In this document: positions 33,824 through 38,879 of the stretch, piece after piece
Numbering within the stretch: the stretch's first letter is position 1
Layout of the letters: every line of letters begins with the position of its first letter
Source: Elusimicrobiota bacterium
Lineage (GTDB): Bacteria > Elusimicrobiota > Elusimicrobia > Elusimicrobiales > UBA9959
Assembly (NCBI GenBank): GCA_026388125.1
Contig: JAPLKJ010000190.1
Span: 1-38,879, forward strand
Length of the DNA: 38,879 bases
Direction of reading: 5' to 3'
Position numbers and translations under genes: made by a program
The notes under the pieces: model-generated
Seen by the model: only the letters and a program-made list of their open reading frames with translations
Database searches by the model: none
What the model was told of the DNA's origin: nothing

Positions 33824-33931
33824 GCCATTCTCCTTGGCCGCCTTACCGACCTTTTAATTATATTCTATTTCGCGGTCATTTGGCCCTTGCCATATAGGTC
33901 CTTTGGCACTTAATAAACGCAGTGGTTCAGC

Positions 33932-33937
33932 TACAAT
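33932..33937 (+). promoter_or_regulatory. -10 box before the mini-ORF and ComEC-like gene
   Basis: TACAAT lies 5 bases before ATG 33943. A TTGGCA at 33903 is too distant (23 bases) to be a normal -35, so the promoter is tentative. Confidence 0.3.
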
Positions 33938-33942
33938 TAAGT

Positions 33943-33984
33943 ATGGACCATCAGGATCTTGCCGTTAACCGGTTTCAACTATGA
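33943..33984 (+). CDS. Possible 13-codon leader peptide
   Basis: ATG 33943 opens a 13-codon frame, MDHQDLAVNRFQL, whose TGA stop overlaps the ATG of the next gene as ATGA. The downstream gene has no visible ribosome site of its own, so ribosomes finishing this peptide could restart there. The -10 box is only 5 bases before this ATG. It is short enough to be chance. Confidence 0.3.
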   Translation: MDHQDLAVNRFQL

Positions 33985-34958
33985 TAAAACTTATTTCTCT
34001 CGTATCGGTGCTCCTGCTTGCCTCCTCTAACCTCCGGGCGCAGCTCAATGTCTATTTCGTGGATGTCGGCCAGGGCGACGCCATTTACATCGAACTGCCC
34101 AACCATCACAATGTCCTCATCGACGGCGGCCCCTCGGGTGAGCCTATTGCTAAGTTCCTCAAAGAGAAGGGCGTGACCACCATCGACCACGTGCTGCTCA
34201 CCCATCCGCACAGCGACCATTACCGCGGCCTGAAAAAGGTCTTCACGGCCTTCGACGTCAAGAATTATTACGATACCAAGGCCGAGAACAGGGACGCCCA
34301 GGGTGACAACAACCTGCGGGACCTGGCCGCCGCGGAACCGGGCTGCAAGACCCATTATCCCGAGCCCGGCGAAACGCTGAACTGGGATTCCAGGGTTACG
34401 GTAAAGGTGCTGAACTCCTGCTATGAGCCGGTGATAACGCACAACAACGACGAAACCAACGCCTGCTCCCTGGTGATCCGGCTGTTCTACAACGGCACCG
34501 GGCTGCTGTTCATGGGCGACGCCGATACCGCCGTGGAGAACGCGATGACCCGGATCTTCAAGTCAGGCCTGCAGTCCTACGGGCTGAAGGTCGGCCACCA
34601 CGGCTCGCGCTATTCTTCCAGCGAAAATTTCCTCGCCCGCGTACAGCCCAAAGTGGCCGTTATCTCGGTGGGCGTGGACAACGTCTACGGCCATCCGCAT
34701 AAAGAGGCCATCGACCGCATCAGGGCGACCGGCGCCAAGATCTTCTACACTACCAGCGGCACCCAGACGCTCTTCATCCCTGCTCCCCAGAAAGGCGTGG
34801 AGCCCGTGCTGCAGGGCCCGGTGCCCTATGACCCGGGCGCCGCCGCCCAGCCTCAGGCCGTCAGGGACGTGGTCTATACCCCCGAAGTGCAGGCGCCTGA
34901 CAGCGTGAATTCGCAAGCGCTGGACCAGCTGACGCAGCAGGCCGCGGACCAGAATTAA
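33981..34958 (+). CDS. Secreted ComEC-like metallo-beta-lactamase-fold hydrolase
   Basis: A 325-residue protein with a signal peptide (about 1-20, ending SSNLRA). The domain opens NVYFVDVGQGDAIYIELP and has VLIDGG, then LTHPHSDHYRG (His75, His77, Asp79, His80), FMGDAD and KVGHHGS, the full set of metal-binding motifs. This matches the C-terminal hydrolase domain of the DNA-uptake protein ComEC, without its membrane channel. Stand-alone secreted versions may be nucleases or phosphodiesterases; the substrate is unknown. Residues 270-325 form a Pro/Gln/Ala-rich tail. It has no ribosome site and overlaps a mini-ORF (ATGA). A strong terminator follows. Confidence 0.87.
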   Translation: MIKLISLVSVLLLASSNLRAQLNVYFVDVGQGDAIYIELPNHHNVLIDGGPSGEPIAKFLKEKGVTTIDHVLLTHPHSDHYRGLKKVFTAFDVKNYYDTKAENRDAQGDNNLRDLAAAEPGCKTHYPEPGETLNWDSRVTVKVLNSCYEPVITHNNDETNACSLVIRLFYNGTGLLFMGDADTAVENAMTRIFKSGLQSYGLKVGHHGSRYSSSENFLARVQPKVAVISVGVDNVYGHPHKEAIDRIRATGAKIFYTTSGTQTLFIPAPQKGVEPVLQGPVPYDPGAAAQPQAVRDVVYTPEVQAPDSVNSQALDQLTQQAADQN

Positions 34959-34974
34959 AGGACCGCTATAAAGC

Positions 34975-35010
34975 AAAAAGGCCGTCCGCCTGAAGCGGAC
35001 GGCCTTTTTT
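34975..35010. terminator. Bidirectional intrinsic terminator
   Basis: A perfect 10-bp stem GGCCGTCCGC/GCGGACGGCC with a 5-base loop, flanked by five A and six T. It lies between the convergent ComEC-like and cyclic-nucleotide-binding genes. Confidence 0.95.
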
Positions 35011-35028
35011 CCGGGCCGGGACAAGAAC

Positions 35029-35487
35029 TTACTGCTGCTGGTTCAGCTCGAATCTCCTGGCGGCGGCAAGGCTTTTCATGTAGGCCACAAAATCCGGATT
35101 CCCTTTGGCCACCTCGTTGAAATGCTCTGCGAGCAGCACGAAAACTTTGGAATCTTCCTCGCAGATCACGGTAGCGTTCCTGGGTGCCCTTTCCAGCAGC
35201 GCCATCTCGCCGAAGAAATCGCCTGAACTGAGCGAGGCCACCTTATGGGCGGAACTTAAAAACCCTTTTTTAATATTGACGCTCAGTTTCCCGGAATAGA
35301 CCAGGTAGAACGCGTCCCCCGGCCCGCCCTGTTTGCATACTTTCTCGTCTTTCTTATATTCGAAGAGCATTACAAAGGCGAAGATCTTCTCGAGCAGCCC
35401 TACGGTCATCTGGCTGAAAAAGCTGACCTTGCGGGCCATGTTAGTGAATTCCGCGATATCTGCGTCGGTAGCGTTGATTCTTTTCAT
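35029..35487 (-). CDS. Cyclic nucleotide-binding domain protein
   Basis: A 152-residue protein that is essentially one cNMP-binding fold: VSFFSQMTVGLLEKIF, EKVCKQGGPGDAFYLVYSGKL, and the phosphate-binding cassette GDFFGEMALLERAPRNATV. Unlike CRP/FNR regulators it has no helix-turn-helix after the domain, so it is a stand-alone sensor or a partner of another protein. AGGGGA precedes the ATG and a TAGAAT -10-like box lies at 35503-35508. The next gene on the strand starts over 70 bases away, so it is probably monocistronic. Confidence 0.88.
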   Translation of the reverse strand: MKRINATDADIAEFTNMARKVSFFSQMTVGLLEKIFAFVMLFEYKKDEKVCKQGGPGDAFYLVYSGKLSVNIKKGFLSSAHKVASLSSGDFFGEMALLERAPRNATVICEEDSKVFVLLAEHFNEVAKGNPDFVAYMKSLAAARRFELNQQQ

Positions 35488-35557
35488 AATCCCCTAGCGG
35501 ATATTCTACCTTATTATTACGAAAACTTTTCAGGCGGCGGCGCCCGGGAAGGCCAGG

Positions 35558-36586
35558 TTATTTTCCCGCTGGCGGCCCGGCCGGGCCGCCGGTGAAGTCC
35601 GGCAGTTCCCGCACCTCCAGCTGCACGCGGCGGCCCAGCGCGGCCTGCCCAGCTACGAACTCGTTGAATAAGGCCAGGCAGCCCGGGCGCAGCTTCACGC
35701 AGCCGCTGGTATCCCTGAAGCGGAAATCCTCTAATTCCGCCCTGCCGGCGAACGCGGGATCAGCGCGCTTTCCCGCGTCCTCCCATCTGTCAGTATGGAC
35801 GGCCCAGCCCGAGCGCCCGTAGGGCCCGTAATAATAGCGCGGGTTGTGCGCCAGCTGCGCCTCCAGCCTGGCCCGCTCCTCGGGCTTCAGGACCGTGGGA
35901 CGCAGTTCCAGGAAAGGCCGGCCCTCGCCCTGCGTGCCCGCCTGATACTCTTCCGCCCAGGTCATGTCCACCGGCACAACGCGCGCGTCCGCGGGATACC
36001 AGTGCTTCCAGACGGAGGAAAAGAACGGCTTGGGCTTTCCGTCCGGGTTCGCCGTGGCGGCCAGCACGGCCTCTTCGCCCTTGAGGTCCTCCGGCTTGCC
36101 GAGCAGGGTTATCTGGTAACGGTCGGGGGTAATATTGCGCAGGTCATAAACGCCGGGAACGGTGATCCCGTTCATAATGTCCGCGGGAGCGTAATAAATG
36201 GTGGTCCCGCCTATTAGGCCTTTCAGCGTGCCGGGGATCTGCCTGGCGTAAGTAGCGCCCCTGCCCAGCGCCTCGCACTGGTAAACGCCCGGCCGGCTGC
36301 CGCCCTCCAGCTCGAAGCTCAGCACCCCGGAGTTCGCGCGGTCGGCCGGCAGCAGCAGCAGCGCGCGGGAGAGCTTTTCGCCCTTCAGCCCTTCCATATT
36401 ATTAAGCCCGAGGGTCTTGAGCTTGCCGCGCAGTTCCGCGGTAAGCAGGTCCAGGGCGGGCCGGTCATAGGGTATCTGAAAAGAAGGGAGCAGGGTTGCA
36501 GCGCTGAGCGCGTCTTTCTTTTCGGCCCCGGCCACAGCGCAGGACGGATAAATTAAAAGCACAACGAGGAATTTTAAAAGTCTCAT
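35558..36586 (-). CDS. Secreted YkuD-fold (L,D-transpeptidase-like) protein
   Basis: A 342-residue protein with a signal peptide (about 1-20). The C-terminal part has the reduced YkuD signature: WAVHTD with His264, then TSGCVKLRPG with Cys296, and a closing GRRVQLEV strand. The Ser-His-Gly-Cys motif becomes Thr-Ser-Gly-Cys, a variant seen in some L,D-transpeptidase-like families that keep the cysteine. Residues 20-230 carry strands of an unknown periplasmic domain (GVYQCEALGRGATYARQIPG). Either it modifies peptidoglycan or binds it. It appears to be transcribed alone: the -10 box at 36594-36599 is 7 bases from the ATG. Confidence 0.75.
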   Translation of the reverse strand: MRLLKFLVVLLIYPSCAVAGAEKKDALSAATLLPSFQIPYDRPALDLLTAELRGKLKTLGLNNMEGLKGEKLSRALLLLPADRANSGVLSFELEGGSRPGVYQCEALGRGATYARQIPGTLKGLIGGTTIYYAPADIMNGITVPGVYDLRNITPDRYQITLLGKPEDLKGEEAVLAATANPDGKPKPFFSSVWKHWYPADARVVPVDMTWAEEYQAGTQGEGRPFLELRPTVLKPEERARLEAQLAHNPRYYYGPYGRSGWAVHTDRWEDAGKRADPAFAGRAELEDFRFRDTSGCVKLRPGCLALFNEFVAGQAALGRRVQLEVRELPDFTGGPAGPPAGK

Positions 36587-36593
36587 TGCCGAT

Positions 36594-36623
36594 ATAATAC
36601 AATAACTTGCCCCGCACTTTGAA
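36594..36623 (-). promoter_or_regulatory. Promoter of the secreted YkuD-fold gene, near-leaderless
   Basis: On the minus strand TTCAAA (36623-36618), 18 bases, TATTAT (36599-36594), then 7 bases to ATG 36586. The transcript would start within a base or so of the start codon; no ribosome site is present. Confidence 0.45.
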
Positions 36624-36654
36624 CTTCTCCCTCCCGCCTCCCTCCCGCCGGGGG

Positions 36655-36699
36655 AAAAGAAAGAACCCGCGAAATCCCGTTTATAAGGGCCGCAGGTTC
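36655..36699 (-). terminator. Terminator of the ABC-F gene
   Basis: Reading leftward, GAACCTGCG pairs with CGCGGGTTC (9 bp, one wobble), with an inner CCC/GGG pair, followed by a broken T tract (TTTCTTTT). It lies just past the uup-like gene end at 36742. Confidence 0.65.
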
Positions 36700-36741
36700 A
36701 AAAATATTCTAGCAGAAATATAACGGTTGTCAAGACCCAAT

Positions 36742-38541
36742 TCAGTCCCCGTGCAGCTCCGACCAGCGGAGGAAAAGCGCCTCTACTTTGGCCAGCGCGG
36801 CGTCCAGTTTTTTATGGCGCGCGGCCAGTTCTTCCGAGTTGGTGGCTATGGCGGGGTCCTCCAGGGCCAGGCGTGCCTTGGCGGCCTGGTTCTCGGCGGT
36901 CTGCATTTCGGATTCCAGCTTGCGTATGGCCGCCTTGAACTCCCTGGTCTCTTTGGCCGAAGGCCCCTGCGCGGCGGCCGCCTCAGGGGCTGGCGCACTG
37001 GCGGCCTCGAGCCGCTGCTGCTCCATCCAGTTCTCCCACTGCGAAAGGTCGGCGAAGAACCCGGCGTTGCCCCTGCCGTCCAGCGCCAGCAGCCTGCGGC
37101 TGACGCGCTCCAGCAGGTAGCGGTCGTGAGTGACCAGCACCAGCGCGCCGGGGAACTCGCACATGCTTTCCTCCAGCACCTCCAGCGACTGCAGGTCCAG
37201 GTCGTTGGTGGGCTCGTCCAGCAGCAGCACGTCTGCGGGCTCCAGCATGAAGCCGGCTATCAGCACGCGGGCCTGCTCGCCGCCCGACAGCAGCCGGAGC
37301 GGCATTTCCAGCTGCTCGGCCCGGAAAAGGAAACGGGTGGCCCAGCCTTTGACGTGTATGGCCGCGCCTTTGTAGAACACGTGCTCGCCGTGGCCGCACA
37401 GCGCCTGTTTAAGAGTATGGTCGAGGTTGAGCTTCGCGCGGTGCTGGTCGAACACGGCCACGCGCAGGCCGTCGGCCCGCTTGAGCGTGCCGGTGTCCGG
37501 CGCCAGCTGCCCGGCCAGCATCCTGAGCAGGGTGGTCTTGCCCGAGCCGTTGCCGCCCAGCAGCCCCAGTTTCTCTCCTGGCCCCAGCGTAAGGTCCAGC
37601 GGCCCGAACAGCTTGCGCCCGCCCAGGCTTTTCGAGATGTTCACGGCGTGTATGAGGCGGTTAGCCTGGCGGTCACCGGCGGTGAAATCCAGGCTGGCGG
37701 TGCGGTTCTGGGCGTTGTGATACTCCAGCTCGGAAAGTTCCTTTATCCATTCGCCCGCCCTGTCGATATGGGCTTTCTGCTTGGTGGTGCGGGCCCTGGC
37801 CCCCCTGCGCAGCCAGGCTATTTCAGTGCGCACTATATTGCGCACCGATTCTTCGCGCGAGGCCTGGGCGTCGAAGAAAGATTCCCGGTTCTCCAGGAAC
37901 TTGCTGTAATTGCCCACGCTGTTGAAACAGCCTTCGGGGTAGCGCTTGTTGAGCTCTATCACGCGGTTGGTGACGCGCTCGAGGAAGCGGCGGTCATGCG
38001 TGACCACCAGGAAAGGGAATTTGTAGTCGGCAATGAAATTTTCCAGCCACAGCACGCCTTCGATGTCGAGGTGGTTGGTAGGTTCGTCCAGCAGCAGCAG
38101 GTCGGGCTCGCGCACGGTGGCCGCCAGGATAGCCAGCCGCTTGCGCCAGCCGCCGGACAGCACGTTCACGCCCTGCGCCGGGTCAGCGAAACCCGCGGCG
38201 GCCAGCCCCGCGCTGGCGCGCCGGTCTATCTCGTAATCTTCCAGGCCCAGGCCGTCCAGGGCTTTCACGATCTCTTCGCGCACCGTCCAGCCTTCGGCGG
38301 CGCCGGTAAAACGGTCCTGCTGCGCCAGGTAGCCCAGCCGCAGGCCGCGCCTGGGCGTGACCGCGCCGGAGTCCTGCGTTTCGGCCCCGGCCAGGATCTT
38401 CAGCAGCGTGGATTTGCCGGCCCCGTTGGGGCCGATAAGCCCCGTCCGCTCGCCGTCGGACAGGCCGAACGACAGCCCCTCGAACAAAGGGCGCGAGCCG
38501 AAGCTTTTGGAAAGGTCCTGACAGCTGAGCAGTATGGCCAT
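36742..38541 (-). CDS. uup: ABC-F family ATPase, Uup-like
   Basis: A 599-residue cytoplasmic protein with two ABC domains and no membrane segments. First domain: Walker A GPNGAGKST (37-45), signature LSGGWRKRL, Walker B LLLDEPTNHLDI. Second: GGNGSGKTT, LSGGEQARV, VLLLDEPTNDLDL. A charged linker (TEIAWLRRGARARTTKQKA) joins them, as in Uup/EttA proteins that act on ribosomes. After an Ala/Pro hinge, the C-terminal ~70 residues form a coiled coil (FKAAIRKLESEMQTAENQAA) typical of Uup, which binds DNA or RNA. It follows a small membrane protein gene by 44 bases. Confidence 0.92.
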   Translation of the reverse strand: MAILLSCQDLSKSFGSRPLFEGLSFGLSDGERTGLIGPNGAGKSTLLKILAGAETQDSGAVTPRRGLRLGYLAQQDRFTGAAEGWTVREEIVKALDGLGLEDYEIDRRASAGLAAAGFADPAQGVNVLSGGWRKRLAILAATVREPDLLLLDEPTNHLDIEGVLWLENFIADYKFPFLVVTHDRRFLERVTNRVIELNKRYPEGCFNSVGNYSKFLENRESFFDAQASREESVRNIVRTEIAWLRRGARARTTKQKAHIDRAGEWIKELSELEYHNAQNRTASLDFTAGDRQANRLIHAVNISKSLGGRKLFGPLDLTLGPGEKLGLLGGNGSGKTTLLRMLAGQLAPDTGTLKRADGLRVAVFDQHRAKLNLDHTLKQALCGHGEHVFYKGAAIHVKGWATRFLFRAEQLEMPLRLLSGGEQARVLIAGFMLEPADVLLLDEPTNDLDLQSLEVLEESMCEFPGALVLVTHDRYLLERVSRRLLALDGRGNAGFFADLSQWENWMEQQRLEAASAPAPEAAAAQGPSAKETREFKAAIRKLESEMQTAENQAAKARLALEDPAIATNSEELAARHKKLDAALAKVEALFLRWSELHGD

Positions 38542-38585
38542 AGGGGTAAAGAAATTAATTTATTCCGGCCGCGGACGGCGGGCCG

Positions 38586-38861
38586 CTAAAGTCTGTCGCG
38601 GTAGTAATGCCAGCCCATGATCCCGGCCCCGATAAGGATTATATAGGGCGTCCTCGTGACGAAATAAGGGAAGACCATCAGCACAACGCCCGTCCCCAAA
38701 GTAGTAAAGTCGCTGTTCCTTTTCCCGGCCCTGAAATAGAAATAGCCTATGGTGGAAAAGGCAATTCCGGCCAGCAGCGCCCACACCGTGAACCCGAACA
38801 TCCCGTCCGCGCCGCCTCCGGTAGCCAGATTAGTAAAAGCTTCCTTCTGCAGCTCGTTCAT
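38586..38861 (-). CDS. Small conserved-type membrane protein
   Basis: A 91-residue protein with two or three hydrophobic helices: FGFTVWALLAGIAFSTIGYF, then TGVVLMVFPYFVT and IILIGAGIMGWHYY. The pattern of a YFYFRAGKRN turn followed by an LMVFPYFV helix recurs in many short bacterial membrane proteins of unknown role. It starts at ATG 38861, close to the window edge, so upstream genes are not visible. It is probably co-transcribed with the uup-like gene. Confidence 0.75.
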   Translation of the reverse strand: MNELQKEAFTNLATGGGADGMFGFTVWALLAGIAFSTIGYFYFRAGKRNSDFTTLGTGVVLMVFPYFVTRTPYIILIGAGIMGWHYYRDRL

Positions 38862-38879
38862 ACAGTGATTCTACCAAAT

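Noticed and set aside
36727-38589. A 620-codon open frame on the plus strand opposite the ABC-F gene
   Set aside because: It is an antisense shadow in high-GC DNA; the minus strand has complete Walker and signature motifs and the plus frame has low-complexity, Arg/Gly/Gln-rich content.

Overview
The window is one continuous, gene-dense stretch of high-GC bacterial chromosome (roughly 60-65% G+C by eye). I see no rRNA, tRNA, CRISPR array, insertion sequence or phage gene. The proteins indicate a diderm: lipoproteins, an outer-membrane PorV/PorQ-type barrel, L,D-transpeptidases, and a large fibronectin-III protein ending in a FlgD-like/type A sorting-like domain. This mix, together with a TPR-Ser/Thr kinase and butyrate kinase/phosphotransbutyrylase, would fit Elusimicrobiota or a similar deep-branching diderm. 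That placement is inference. No gene-free stretch exceeds about 220 bases.

Layout. (1) 1-1730: start of a leftward membrane protein, a rightward RNA uracil methyltransferase and a tiny Ala/Pro-rich lipoprotein, the last two meeting at a shared terminator. (2) 1849-8126, leftward: a tightly packed operon zapB-like, zapA, rarA, xseA, xseB, tlyA, then a radical SAM/SPASM enzyme and a class I methyltransferase. (3) 8276-9172, rightward: a secreted GH46 chitosanase with a near-consensus promoter. (4) 9216-14658, leftward: tdh, a lipoprotein, a secreted orphan, a double receiver protein, an L,D-transpeptidase and its degenerate sister. (5) 14769-19181, rightward: a 915-residue fusion of a ligand-less 5'-nucleotidase fold with a probable outer-membrane barrel, then a nitronate monooxygenase-like flavoprotein. 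(6) 19199-22788: a membrane Ser/Thr kinase of inverted architecture, divergent from a secreted orphan. (7) 22855-26604, leftward: DUF4185-like protein, buk, ptb, SEC-C protein. (8) 26820-31526, rightward: Fn3 surface protein plus PorV-like barrel. (9) 31533-38861: TLC-type nucleotide-transporter relative, an M29 aminopeptidase broken by an internal deletion, a secreted ComEC-like metallo-beta-lactamase protein, a cyclic-nucleotide-binding protein, a third YkuD-type protein, an ABC-F protein (uup-like) and a small membrane protein.

How the genes fit together. The leftward operon is housekeeping (division-ring assembly, recombination, ribosome methylation). Much of the rest concerns the envelope: wall crosslinking, secreted hydrolysis, sorting to the surface, and sensing. 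Tdh, Ptb and Buk suggest amino-acid or acyl-CoA fermentation. The most unusual items are the chitosanase, the L,D-transpeptidase/degenerate-partner pair, the dead nucleotidase-barrel fusion, the inverted kinase, the Fn3-PorV pair, and several promoters whose -10 box lies only 5-7 bases before the start codon, implying leaderless transcripts for envelope genes.
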